Below, one piece after another: positions 1 through 10,000 of a stretch of 64,000 bases of DNA. The DNA lies in contig CP081303.1 of NCBI GenBank assembly GCA_019720755.1, forward strand, positions 2,170,001 to 2,234,000, written 5' to 3'. The position numbers and the translations under genes were made by a program. The stretch comes from Prolixibacteraceae bacterium. Its GTDB lineage: Bacteria > Bacteroidota > Bacteroidia > Bacteroidales > Prolixibacteraceae. The notes below the pieces were generated by a model. It had not been told where the DNA came from. It saw nothing but the letters and a program-made list of their open reading frames with translations, and did not search any database. Position 1 is the stretch's first letter; each line of letters opens with the position of its first letter.

Positions 1-920
1 TTGTTCATTTCTCTACTCATCCCAGTAGATGGAATTATACTATTAGACCGTTTTAATCTGTGCAAAACAGCTAATATCACATGAGAGGAGGTGATATTCG
101 AATTATTATTCATCTTATGAACAAGCCCTGTACAAATACCTAAGTATAAAAAAATATTTTTCTTTTTCACATGAATAATCTCTCTAAGATATGTAATAAT
201 ACACTTCTTAGAGAGGTTTCATTAGAAAGCATCTACTCATGACATCACAGCTCAATGATAGAGAAGATTCATCGGAAAATAAACTCAAAACTGAAGCTTT
301 CGGAGAACATTTCTATTCTCTTTCCCCCTATTAAGCCAACAAAATATTCACAGCTTCAAACCACACTATCTAGACTAAATAAAAAAAGCAAAAATGAGAG
401 AGTATATATTAAGGGTATATAACACGTAGAAACCTTATTTAGAATCATTGATTTAGAATCATTTTCTGTACCTCATTTTTCTTATAGATTTTAGTCGTAG
501 CGTAACTTCATAGAGACAACCCTTGTTCTATCCTTTGTTGCTTCAATTTTTTGCGCCCGACATAGTTTCGTTTATACGCATCGAATATCATACCCCACGA
601 CCCCAAAGACAACGAAAAATTCTGTATTGCCCATAGTCTCGTGCAATATCTTCTCCATCGATATTTAGATTCCTCCATTTCGATATTTAGGTTGCTGAGC
701 CCTTCGAAGCACAATAACCCCATCGATATTTAGATTCCTCCATTTCGATATTTAGGTTGCTGAGCTTGTTGAAGCACAACAACCACCAGTCAAAGCACTG
801 CGATCTTTTTCGATGCACAAAACCACACCACATGATCGTATCAGAACCATGCAAATACGACATATTGTCGCAACAAATCGGTGCCACAATAATCGTGTAT
901 CAATAACCGATGCTGCAACA
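1..920. other. Gene-free, repeat-bearing start of window
   Basis: I see no supportable gene here. A 10-bp inverted repeat (180-189 with 206-215) could be a weak stem-loop. From about 655 on the DNA carries dispersed repeats related to those at 22.9-34.1 kb. The open frames that cross it are repeat translations with no recognisable protein. Confidence 0.5.
657..765. repeat. 43-bp direct repeat, two copies
   Basis: The same 43-bp stretch, starting ATCGATATTTAG and ending GGTTGCTGAGC, occurs twice, about 65 bp apart. The tail (TTGCTGAGC..TTCGAAGCAC) resembles another piece near 33.97-34.02 kb, so it is probably a dispersed intergenic repeat. No coding role is evident. Confidence 0.7.
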
Positions 921-1018
921 CATGGGAATTAGGAAGCTCCTGCTTCGGTTGGTTGTTACCGTATGATGGATACGATTGATTTTACGTGTATTGCACAAAA
1001 TCTCGTGCAATCTATCTC
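921..1018 (+). repeat. Degraded copy of the 118-bp palindromic element
   Basis: This segment keeps the left half of the dispersed element seen intact at 23342-23459: a decayed CTGGGAG arm, GGAAGCTCCTGCTTC, the ATGATGGATACGATTGAT spacer and TATTGCAC..CTCGTGCAAT. The right arm is missing. It is the most diverged copy in the window. Confidence 0.65.
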
Positions 1019-1276
1019 AAGGAATACCACCTACTCACCCGATCCTTTGGACTGGAAAACGAAACGCGCTAAGAACTTTTATTCTCGAAATAAAAAAATT
1101 AGAAGGAGTAGAATACCAAAAAAGAAACTTTTGGGAGAAAGTAAGCATACTCTTTCGGATGGATGGAAACAAATTGATCAATACCAAGAAGATTGTTAAA
1201 TGCCGACAATCTACGCTTCAATCCAAAATAATGAATATCGTTACACTTCTCGACACCCCCATTTTTCATAGCAAAT

Positions 1277-1416
1277 AAAAAGACGAGTGATAACACAAAA
1301 GACGAGTGATAAAAAATTTTATCGCTCGTCTTTTATCTTTTAAAAAACCTACAATACCTCCCATCCAACATGACCCATTCCCAATTGTAAAAAAAACTTA
1401 AAAGACGAGTGATAAA
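1277..1416. repeat. Iteron-like AAAAGACGAGTGATAA repeats
   Basis: Three direct copies of AAAAGACGAGTGATAA (near 1277, 1297 and 1399) and one inverted copy with a single change (about 1317-1334) are seen. The second and the inverted copy form a hairpin of about 18 bp broken by one T/G pair. The cluster ends about 60 bp before an HTH gene. Directly repeated sites beside DNA-binding genes are typical of plasmid or mobile-element origins or of autoregulatory operators. Which applies here is inference. Confidence 0.6.
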
Positions 1417-1479
1417 AAAAAACATTAGAAAAATATTTTACCTCAAACTACCTTTGATCCAAAACAAAAACCCATCATC

Positions 1480-1887
1480 ATGAGAGAGTTAGAATCCCAA
1501 AAGGAGAAACTCCAAAGCACAAATTGGAACCAATCGAAAGGAGCACCAACACAGAGCCTCCAAACAGAAAAAAGTATCGACAAAACAGCAACAGAACCAA
1601 CCATAAAACAACAAATCCTTCAACTGCTTCATACCATCACACACCACACACAGGTTCTCGTTCAAGAGTTAGAGAAGCCAATCAAAAGGCAACCCACACA
1701 ACAGAACCATAGCCAATGGCTCGACACACCAGAAGTAGTCAACCAACTACATGTATCAGCCAGAACCATACAAAGGTATCGATCCAAAGGCATCCTTCCT
1801 TACACCAAGATAGAGGGAAAAATATACTACAAACAAGAAGAGATAGAGAAGATATTAGAAAACAGATATCGTAGAATACAGAAGTAA
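1480..1887 (+). CDS. Excisionase/MerR-type helix-turn-helix protein
   Basis: A 135-residue protein. The first 75 residues are polar, Gln/Thr/Lys-rich and low in hydrophobic content, and look disordered. The last 60 form a compact HTH of the excisionase/MerR (HTH_17) type: WLDTPEVVNQLHVSARTIQR, then a wing-like GILPYTKIEGKIYYKQEEI. Such proteins are common in Bacteroidota integrative and mobilisable elements, where they act as directionality factors or as regulators of mobilisation genes. The iteron-like repeats just upstream are a plausible binding target, which is inference. The ATG at 1480 is the first in frame after the repeats. Likely part of an element remnant together with the gene at 2107. 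Confidence 0.75.
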   Translation: MRELESQKEKLQSTNWNQSKGAPTQSLQTEKSIDKTATEPTIKQQILQLLHTITHHTQVLVQELEKPIKRQPTQQNHSQWLDTPEVVNQLHVSARTIQRYRSKGILPYTKIEGKIYYKQEEIEKILENRYRRIQK

Positions 1888-2106
1888 AAACCGTGAAACA
1901 TTGCTGGTAGCGATGAGATTCGACGGCCATAGTAGGATTTCGACTCCTACCCTCAAGCGCAGGATAGAGTGGGGTGAAAAGGGCGCCCCCGTTGCACCAA
2001 AAAAAATAGGCTAATCCCCTAGGTAGCATCCAACTTCTCCTTTGGAACGGCCCAAAAGCGTCCAGGCTCACCGCAATAGACGGACATACTTCAAACAAAG
2101 AGAAAC
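1888..2106. other. GC-rich non-coding spacer
   Basis: About 220 bp that are visibly richer in G and C than the flanking DNA, with short complementary runs such as GGATTTCGACTCCTACCC and GGGGCGCCCCC-like blocks around 1980-2000. No reading frame on either strand looks like protein. It lies between the HTH gene and the winged-helix-like gene, so it may hold a structured RNA or an origin/transfer sequence. I cannot assign it to a known family. Confidence 0.35.
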
Positions 2107-3129
2107 ATGAAAAAACGAAAAGTCATGAAAAAAGAACAAATGATATATCTCGACATCATCGAAAAGTGTCATCAGAAAAAAGCACTTCCTGCACTTCAGC
2201 TCTATATGTTGCTAAAAAAAAGAAAAGAGGTGACCTTCAACACCCGCAAAATACTCCAACTGATCCATCAACTGATGATCTCCATCACCACACTCTATCG
2301 TCGCATTCACACCCTGCAAAAACTAGGCTTTATCACTCCTATAAACAAGAGTCCAAACTACTATCACATCCACAACCAGAAACATATTCTCATACACCAC
2401 CAACTACGTTTTCGTAGCACCAAACTGGTATGGGAACACGAATACAACATCCTCCATTTCCAGACGATAGCCATCACCGCCATGCTATTTCATGTCGCCT
2501 TCAAAGAACGACTTCAAATCAAACATCTTCAAACAAAAAAGATCCGAGATGAGATACAGAAGCACACCATCGACACCAAGGAGACGGGACGAATCATCAC
2601 GCAGGGACCTTACCAACTACCGAGCCACGACTACAGCAAATCGCTCCATATCTCCTCCGCGCAATACTATCGCTATCGCAAAGAAGCAGAGCGAAAAGGA
2701 CTACTAGAGGTGACCCATCAAAAGAGCGTCACCTACCTACAACTACATCCTCACACAAGAGAGAATAAAGGCGATTTAGGGCATTTTAGCAAGACTCCCT
2801 ACCAAACACACCTTCAATCACATAAAACCGCTAAAAAGTCCTCTAAACGCAAAATAGCAACCTTATCTAATGAGAGGGACCACCACCCTCAACAAATTCA
2901 CCGTATACCTCCCCTACGCTATGCGCTTCCTCTTCGGACGCAACCGCAAAGAGTAAAACAATCCCTTCTTCGAATCAAAAGAGGGGCTTCTGCACAAAAT
3001 CCCATAGCAAACACTAAAAATCAACAACGCGATATCAGACCACCACATCCAACAGCAATACAAACGATACACATGAAATTAAACAATACACGACAACCAA
3101 AACATTGTGATCCTTTCAACTCTTTCTAA
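2107..3129 (+). CDS. Hypothetical DNA-binding-like protein (possible Rep-type)
   Basis: A 340-residue, very basic protein that I cannot place in a named family. Residues about 40-110 contain a helix-rich stretch (ITTLYRRIHTLQKLGFITP) resembling a winged helix. A second such stretch lies around residues 175-205 (SSAQYYRYRKEAERKGLLEV). Two winged helices next to iteron-like repeats recall plasmid replication initiators, but no Rep signature is certain. The last 85 residues are unusually rich in Pro, Gln, His and Arg and do not look like folded protein. An overlapping frame at 2870-2956 reads as a more protein-like C-terminus, so the gene may carry a frameshift near 2860. Function inferred only from context. 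Confidence 0.5.
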   Translation: MKKRKVMKKEQMIYLDIIEKCHQKKALPALQLYMLLKKRKEVTFNTRKILQLIHQLMISITTLYRRIHTLQKLGFITPINKSPNYYHIHNQKHILIHHQLRFRSTKLVWEHEYNILHFQTIAITAMLFHVAFKERLQIKHLQTKKIRDEIQKHTIDTKETGRIITQGPYQLPSHDYSKSLHISSAQYYRYRKEAERKGLLEVTHQKSVTYLQLHPHTRENKGDLGHFSKTPYQTHLQSHKTAKKSSKRKIATLSNERDHHPQQIHRIPPLRYALPLRTQPQRVKQSLLRIKRGASAQNPIANTKNQQRDIRPPHPTAIQTIHMKLNNTRQPKHCDPFNSF

Positions 3130-3322
3130 AACAAAAACCCTTTTACATAAACAGGATTAAATCCACGACACACCCTAAAGAAGGACCCAATAAGCCTATT
3201 GTGAACTATTAAAACATTCGGTCTAGATAGGATATCCACTAATAATAAAGCCATCAAAAAACAAAAAAAACATCTAATTTTATCTATATTTGACCATATT
3301 AGACAAGTCAATCAGAAGAAAG

Positions 3323-3625
3323 ATGATAATAGGACAAAAATTAAGAAAATTAAGAGAGGATAATGGATTACTTCTACGCCAAATCGCTGCTGAATTAGAA
3401 GTAGACACTGCATATGTAAGCAAGATGGAACGTGGTGAAAAAAACATCAAACGAGAATTTATAATCAAGCTTGCCTCCATTTACAATATCAATTCTGATG
3501 AACTAATAACACTTTGGCTTGCCAATCAAATAAATGAGATTATTAAGTTTGAAGAAATGGGTTTAGATGCTGTTAATTATATCAAAGTATTTATTGAAAA
3601 CTCTAATAGTCATACTTTAAAATAA
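3323..3625 (+). CDS. XRE-family helix-turn-helix regulator
   Basis: A protein of about 100 residues with a Cro/C1-type HTH: GQKLRKLREDNGLLLRQIAA followed by ELEVDTAYVSKMERGEKN. The ATG at 3323 is chosen because the HTH starts right after it and an upstream in-frame ATG at 3290 would add only a non-conserved leader. The gene ends 7 bp before the PtuA-like ATPase and is probably co-transcribed with it. Small XRE proteins often repress the defence operon they precede, so a control role for the Septu-like pair is likely but inferred. The C-terminal third is a predicted helix with no known domain. Confidence 0.82.
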   Translation: MIIGQKLRKLREDNGLLLRQIAAELEVDTAYVSKMERGEKNIKREFIIKLASIYNINSDELITLWLANQINEIIKFEEMGLDAVNYIKVFIENSNSHTLK

Positions 3626-3632
3626 TAAAGAC

Positions 3633-4940
3633 ATGATAATTCAGGAATTAATTTTAGAAAACTTTAGAGGTTACAAAGAAATAAAGATTCCTCTTCATGA
3701 TAGATTCAATTTAATTATTGGAGACAATGGAAGTGGTAAAACAGCAATTCTTGAAGCACTTACTGTTGCAATGGGTTCCCTGTTTCTTGGAATTCGTGAT
3801 ACAGATTCAAGACATATCTTATCCAAAGACATACATATCAACACCTTTGAGGATTCAGAGGAATTCGGATGGCCAGTTTCTGTAAGTGCTAAGGGAATTG
3901 TGAATAACAAAGAGATATCTTGGAAAAGAGAATTGACTAGTTTCAAAAGCAAAACCTTAGCTAGAGGAGCAATGCCAATAAAGAAGATTGGTTCTGAATA
4001 CGATCAGAGTATCCGCAATAATGAAAAAATCATACTTCCTGTTTTAGCCTATTATGCTACAGGTAGATTATTTGACGAAGCAAGAGATGTAAAAGAAAAA
4101 GAGAGCAAGAATCCACAAATTGCTTCAAGATTGAGAGCTTATAATCAATGTCTAAAAGCAAAAATGACCTTTAAACAGTTCATTAAATGGTTTAGAGGTA
4201 AAGAACTTGCTAAAATTCAAAAAGGGACATCGGACATCAACTATTCAGTTGTAAAAAATGCAATCATTAGTAACATTCCTGATTGTAGCAATATCTACTT
4301 TGAATTTGACCCAGATAAGCCCAAAGGTTTGAAAGTTGTTTTTAATGATGGACGAATACTCCCTTTTTCCTACTTAAGTGATGGTACACGTAACTTCTTT
4401 GCATTAATCGCAGACATAGCCTATAAATGTGTCACACTAAATCCTCACCTAAAAGAAAATGCTTTAATAGAAGCTTCTGGAATAGTATTAATAGATGAAC
4501 TGGATCTACATCTTCACCCTGATTGGCAAAGAAAAATCATTGTAGGACTAAAAACTACTTTTCCCAAAGTTCAATTTATAACATCCACTCATTCACCATT
4601 TTTAATTCAAGAAACAGAATCAAACCAATTAATTAAATTGAAAAACAACTCCATAATCTCCATTAGTCAAGCCAATAATTTGAGTATCGAAGATATAGCT
4701 GAGGAGTTTCAGGAGGTTGAAAATCCACAATGGAGTAAAAGTAGACAGTACATGTTTGAAGTAGCCTCAAAATATTATAAGGCAGTAAAAGAGGGCAAGG
4801 ATACACCACAGATGAAAAATGAGCTAGACATGGCTATGAAACCTTTTGCACAAGACACTGCATTATATGCAGTTATTGAACAAGAAAAAATAAAAGCGGA
4901 ATATAAACAAAGCCAGAATAAAAATGAGACCCGTAAATAA
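3633..4940 (+). CDS. ptuA: Septu-like ATPase (PtuA type)
   Basis: A 435-residue RecF/SMC-like AAA ATPase. Walker A GDNGSGKTA is at residues 30-38, an ABC-signature-like LSDGTRN near 249, Walker B VLIDELDLHLHP near 286 and the H-loop STHSPF near 318. The fold and length suit the OLD/RecF-like ATPases. The gene overlaps by 17 bp a small HNH protein, which is the gene order of Septu anti-phage systems (PtuA ATPase plus PtuB HNH nuclease). In known Septu systems PtuA forms the oligomeric core that controls PtuB. The same role here is inferred from motifs and context. Preceded at 7 bp by an XRE gene. Confidence 0.8.
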   Translation: MIIQELILENFRGYKEIKIPLHDRFNLIIGDNGSGKTAILEALTVAMGSLFLGIRDTDSRHILSKDIHINTFEDSEEFGWPVSVSAKGIVNNKEISWKRELTSFKSKTLARGAMPIKKIGSEYDQSIRNNEKIILPVLAYYATGRLFDEARDVKEKESKNPQIASRLRAYNQCLKAKMTFKQFIKWFRGKELAKIQKGTSDINYSVVKNAIISNIPDCSNIYFEFDPDKPKGLKVVFNDGRILPFSYLSDGTRNFFALIADIAYKCVTLNPHLKENALIEASGIVLIDELDLHLHPDWQRKIIVGLKTTFPKVQFITSTHSPFLIQETESNQLIKLKNNSIISISQANNLSIEDIAEEFQEVENPQWSKSRQYMFEVASKYYKAVKEGKDTPQMKNELDMAMKPFAQDTALYAVIEQEKIKAEYKQSQNKNETRK

Positions 4941-5601
4941 AGGAGATGCCCCAAAAGCATATACAGACTATGGCAAGGCTAGACACGACTTAGCTAATAT
5001 TATAGGCTATTACTGCTCCTATTGTGAAATGAAAGTTTATAATAGTATTGAAGTAGAACATATACTACCCAAAAATCAAGGAGGGGCACCACTCAATTGG
5101 TCAAATTTCTTACTTTCCTGTAAATATTGCAATACGATTAAGAGTGACCACAATCAAAATTTATCAGACTATTTATGGCCCGATCTTGACAACACGGATC
5201 TCGCATTTATTTATTCCGAATCGGATACAATTGAACCCAATGCAAATTGCAGTGCCCAAATACAGACATTGGCACAAAACTGTATTGATTTGATGGGATT
5301 AAATCGATATCCTGGTGGACCCAACCAACCCACATTTGCAGACACTAGGTGGCGTTCACGAAAAGAAGCATGGGATTTAGCACATGAATCATACAATGAT
5401 TGGATGGAAGCCCCAATAAATGCAATGGCAAGATCCATAGCAAAAATATCGCTGAATGGTCATTACTCCATTTGGATGGAAGTTTTTAAAAATGAACCTG
5501 TAGTAATTGGTGAAATAGATAACCTTTATAGAAAAAAAGGACTCTTCAAGAAATACAATGCAAACGGAACTAGAACAGTTAGAGCAGGAGCAAACATTTA
5601 A
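4924..5601 (+). CDS. ptuB: Septu-like HNH nuclease (PtuB type)
   Basis: A 225-residue HNH endonuclease. The zinc-binding pair C31xxC34, the catalytic stretch VEHILPKNQGG with H46, Asn61 and the second pair C66xxC69N define a classical HNH core in the first 75 residues. The rest (ending in a charged tail) is helical and specific to this family. Its start lies inside the end of the ATPase gene, indicating translational coupling. HNH plus RecF-like ATPase is the two-gene Septu layout, in which PtuB is the DNA-cleaving effector. All key residues are present, so it should be active. A generic HNH/ATPase defence pair outside Septu cannot be excluded. Confidence 0.8.
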   Translation: MRPVNKGDAPKAYTDYGKARHDLANIIGYYCSYCEMKVYNSIEVEHILPKNQGGAPLNWSNFLLSCKYCNTIKSDHNQNLSDYLWPDLDNTDLAFIYSESDTIEPNANCSAQIQTLAQNCIDLMGLNRYPGGPNQPTFADTRWRSRKEAWDLAHESYNDWMEAPINAMARSIAKISLNGHYSIWMEVFKNEPVVIGEIDNLYRKKGLFKKYNANGTRTVRAGANI

Positions 5602-6143
5602 TTAAAAGATACCAAATAAAAAGCCCAAGAAGTAGATCTTGCTGCAACCGTAGAGACAACGACATCACCTTAGATAACAATCTAATTAATAATACATTGT
5701 ATATAAATGGTAAAACACTCAAAATAATATCAGACACAATAAAATCAAACCTTAGACACATTACTTTATTGTTCTTTTAATCGTAAATCAATCCATTGAT
5801 TTATCTGAAATTTATCCCTCTTATATATTTCTTGCATTCAAGTCATAAATAAGAAACAGCCAACTATAAACAAATCTCTTTTAGTCCCTAATAGTCATCA
5901 ATAACACAACAAACTTCCACAAAAAAACAAGATATTAATTACTAATTGTCAACACAATAACAAAAAAAACATCATTTTAATTGTAGATTACAAATATCAT
6001 GTTTCATAATCACAATCAAGACTTATCGCGGGATACGCAAATTAAGTTACATCTTTAAAAAAAGGAGATAAAAATAAAAAAAACACAATATCGGAATGAA
6101 ATACATCAATATAATTGATGAAAAAATCATAATGAGTTATCTT
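5602..6143. other. AT-rich intergenic region between two defence loci
   Basis: About 540 bp without a supportable gene. A fragment CTGCAACCGTAGAGACAA at 5641-5658 belongs to a repeat also seen at 63820-63835. The remainder is very AT-rich and presumably holds the promoter of the downstream operon, but no promoter motif is convincing. Confidence 0.5.
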
Positions 6144-6175
6144 TACTGGACAATTTTATCCAGTAGACTTTTTTT
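6144..6175 (+). promoter_or_regulatory. Terminator-like hairpin directly before the DUF4007 start
   Basis: A 7-bp perfect inverted repeat TACTGGA/TCCAGTA (6144-6150 and 6159-6165) is followed by GAC and seven T, then the ATG at 6176. The shape is that of an intrinsic terminator placed in the leader, or of an operator. It could attenuate the defence operon. Function is inferred. Confidence 0.5.
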
Positions 6176-7081
6176 ATGACAAAATATACATTTTCAGGAC
6201 ACGAAACCTTTTATTGCCGACATTATTGGCTAAAAAAAGGAGTTGACTATGTTATACAGGGAAACAACTTCTCATCTCCGGATGCAGTAACAAAACTCGG
6301 TGTAGGAAAAAACATGGTGACATCCATTCGATTTTGGTTAAAATCATTTGGAATCTTATCTCATGACAAAAATAACATAACTTTTATTGGAAATTATCTT
6401 TTTTCTGAAGAAAATGGAAAAGATCCGTATTTAGAGGATATAAATAGTTTGTGGCTACTCCACTATCTTCTTATTTCAGAAAAAGCAGCATCTCTCTACG
6501 CTCTATTCTTCTTAAAACTACGTTTAGGAGAAAAAGAGTTTACAGACGAGAAGGTTAAAGATCTACTGAACCGTCATCTTAAAAAAGAGGCAATAGCACT
6601 ACCTAATGAAAAGAGTTTGACAGCAGATGTAAAAGTACTTAGATCGAACTACCTACCACCAACGAACTCAAAGAATGTGGAGGATGATTTTTCAGGATTA
6701 CTTCAAGATCTTGGCATTATAAAGCCACTCGGCACAAAAAAATATATCATTGAAAATCAACAACGTAAAAACCTATCAACAGAGATCCTAGTATATTCGA
6801 TCATTGATCTATATGAGAACACACTTGCTTCTCAGGATCATAATCGCGGAGATTTCTCCATTAGTATCAATCAATTATTAAGTGATGAGCAGTATAATGT
6901 AGCAAAAATATTCTGTTTAAATGAGCAAGGGCTTTTAGACAAAATACAAGAACTCCAAAATGATTCTTTCTACAATGGGAAAATAACCTATAGTGAAAAT
7001 GCTGGAATTCGAGAGTTACAAATAATCAAAGATCTTAAAAAAGAGGATATCTTAAACAAATATTACAATGGAGTCAAATAA
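6176..7081 (+). CDS. DUF4007 family protein
   Basis: A 301-residue protein whose N-terminus (FSGHETFYCRHYWLKKG, then VTKLGVGKNMVTSIRFWLKS) matches my recollection of DUF4007, a family found beside sulfur-related DNA modification genes. The LGVGKNMVTSIRFW stretch looks like a helix-turn-helix. Its biochemical role is not known to me. The stop overlaps the start of the large ATPase gene by 14 bp, so the two are translationally coupled. First gene of a three-gene plus-strand operon (DUF4007, ATPase, DndC-like). The ATG at 6176 immediately precedes the conserved start of the family. It may act as a DNA-recognition or regulatory subunit, which is inference. Confidence 0.8.
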   Translation: MTKYTFSGHETFYCRHYWLKKGVDYVIQGNNFSSPDAVTKLGVGKNMVTSIRFWLKSFGILSHDKNNITFIGNYLFSEENGKDPYLEDINSLWLLHYLLISEKAASLYALFFLKLRLGEKEFTDEKVKDLLNRHLKKEAIALPNEKSLTADVKVLRSNYLPPTNSKNVEDDFSGLLQDLGIIKPLGTKKYIIENQQRKNLSTEILVYSIIDLYENTLASQDHNRGDFSISINQLLSDEQYNVAKIFCLNEQGLLDKIQELQNDSFYNGKITYSENAGIRELQIIKDLKKEDILNKYYNGVK

Positions 7082-10000
7082 TTTTTCCCCTTCAATAAAT
7101 ATTATACGAGACCAAGAGAAAGAGCTTACTTATCACGTGACTCCAAATAGTTTAAGGATCGCGAACTCTATTGCATCTCAATACAAAAGCACAGGACACT
7201 GCTTTAATCTTATTGGTTCATATGGAACTGGAAAATCGAGTTTCTTACTTGCATTAGAAAGAGATCTTAAAGGAGAGAAGAGTTACTTCTTCAATACAAC
7301 AAATGTTCTCGATGAATCTTTAACTAGTTACTATTTTATTAATATCATCGGAGGATACCAATCTCTAAAAACAGCCTTAGATAATGAACTAGAAATTGAC
7401 TCAACGAAAGAGCCAGACAATACGATTGAACAGTTTCATTTATTTATTAAAGAGAAAAATAAAAAGGGCCAAATAGTAGTACTTGTAATTGACGAATATG
7501 GTAAGTTCCTCGAATACGCATGCAACAACAACACAGATGAAAATATCTATTTCATCCAACAAGTAGCAGAATGTGTTAATTCAAATGATCTCGACTGTCT
7601 GATGATCACTTCAATGCACCAAAACTTTAACCAATATGGGGCAAAGTTATCTGGAACATCTCAAAATGAATGGCAAAAAGTAAATGGGCGTTTTATTGAC
7701 ATTACCTTTAACGAGCCTATTGAGCAACTTATATACCTATCTTCTCAACAAGTACGATTACTGCAAAATAGTGATAATTCTATTGAGAAAACAGAGAAAG
7801 CAAACCAAGTTTCCATTGATTCGAACCTCTTCTTAAATAAAGGGACACTAGATATAGAAACAGGAAGATCTCTCTATCCACTTGATTTTGCATCCACCTA
7901 CGTCCTCGCGAAAGCATTACAAGTATATGGTCAAAATGAAAGGTCTCTTTTTACCTTTTTAAACAAGGCTGAAGAAGGGTCTTTGATAGAATACATAGAA
8001 AAAGACAAAAGATACACATTAGCCAGTCTTTATAATTCACTTTTCGACCAATACTATAGTTTTATTATCAGTGGGAACAATCCATATAAAAGCTCGTGGG
8101 ACTCTATTCGAAATGCATTAGAACGAATACAGAATACAGGTTATTCAAATGAATTACTACTTAGTGAAATAGTTAAAACGATTGGGTTACTAAATATTTT
8201 TGCATCTGCAGGCTCTCGCATTAACTCACCATTTTTAACAAAATATATTGATGGGTACAGTTCAAATGAAATAATGGATGCAATAAATTTCCTAGAAGGG
8301 AATAACATTATTCGATTTAGAGAATTAACCCAAAAATACATCTTATTTGGAGGAACGGATCTTGATTTTGAGAGTGAGCTAAAAAAAGCAAAACGAAAGA
8401 TTGATACAAACATTCAAGTTGCCAATCACATCAAATCATTATATTCTTTTCCTTATGTATACGCTAAGGCAATAAGCTACCAGCAAGGAACTCCTCGTAT
8501 ATTCGGATATGATATTAGTGACGAACCAATAGATCATTTTGACCAGCCCCAAATAGATGGATTGATCAATCTAATCTTCTGCAAGCCCAAAGAGGTTGCA
8601 ACTACGACATTAAAATGCAAAACGAAAAAAGGATTGCCTATTCTTTATGGAGTTTTCACCAAAACAAAGGAGATAAAAAATGTCATAGAGAATATCGAAA
8701 AATGCCGTGTAGTTAAAGAAGAGCATCATGAAGATAGGGCTGCGGTTAAAGAGCTCGATTTGATGATTACAACCTATGAACAAGAACTACAAAAACTGGT
8801 ATTAGAAAACCTTGGAAGCAAAGACTCAGGTATTAAATGGTTTGTAAATGGAAAAGAACACAAAATTGAAACAAGTAGAGAACTAAACCATACACTATCT
8901 CGTATTTGTGAGAAAGCATACACAGAAACGCCTCACTTTGTTAATGAGCTTATTAACAAGCACAAAATATCGACGGCAATTTCGACAGCAAGAAGATACT
9001 ATCTAAATGCTCTTTTAAAAAATCTAAACCAAGAAGATATTGGATTTGCAAAAGATAAATTTCCTGCAGAAAAAACAATCTATATGTCTCTTTTAAAAAA
9101 CAGTGGTATTCATCGATATGCGAAGGATCAATGGATTGTAGGAAAACCAAAACAAGATAGCAATTTATACAGATTATGGTGTAAAACAGAAGAAATATTA
9201 GACAGTACAAAAGATGAAAAGATAAATCTCTCCATCTTTTATGACGAACTTTCCAAGGCTCCATACAAGCTAAAAGAAGGGTTTCTAAACTTCTGGATTC
9301 CTACGTTCCTTGTTCTTAAACAAGATGATTTTGCACTCTTTAATGATAAAGGTTATATACCATTTATAACTATTGAGGTACTAGATCTGATACACAAAAA
9401 ACCATCTCAATTCGACGTAAAGGCATTCTCATCTAACGGTATAAAACTTGATCTTTTAAACACCTATCGCGATCTAATTCAGAAAGAGACCAAAGGAGAA
9501 GCAAAACGAGGAGTTTATATTGATACGATTCGTCCCTTAATCAAATTCTGTAGGGAATTACCTACATTTACCCAAAGAAGCAAAAGGATGAGTCCTTCTG
9601 CTATTGGATTTAGAAATGCTATTTTAAATGCAGAAGATCCAGAAACAGCATTTTTCGAACAAATTCCAAGCGCTCTAGGATATAGTGGATTAGATCTTAG
9701 ATCAGAAAATGTAGACTTGAAGGATTATTTACAACAGTTAAAGGATGCCATCAGAGAACTGAGAGAGTGTGAGTCCGAAATGATCTCAGAGGTCGAAGCC
9801 CTACTATTAAAAACAATGGGATTCAAAAAAGGAGAGAAATTCACTGTATACAAAGAACAGATAGACCAGCGATTCTCAACATTGGATAGAGATCTTCTTT
9901 TACCGCATATCAAGCGTTTGGTTAATAGACTCACAGCTCCTGTACCGAAGAAGACAGATTGGATTAAAGGACTATTCTCTGCAGTTATCGTTAAGGGTAT

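Noticed and set aside
508-1296. Four short open frames
   Set aside because: They overlap each other and degenerate repeats, with no recognisable domain or ribosome site.
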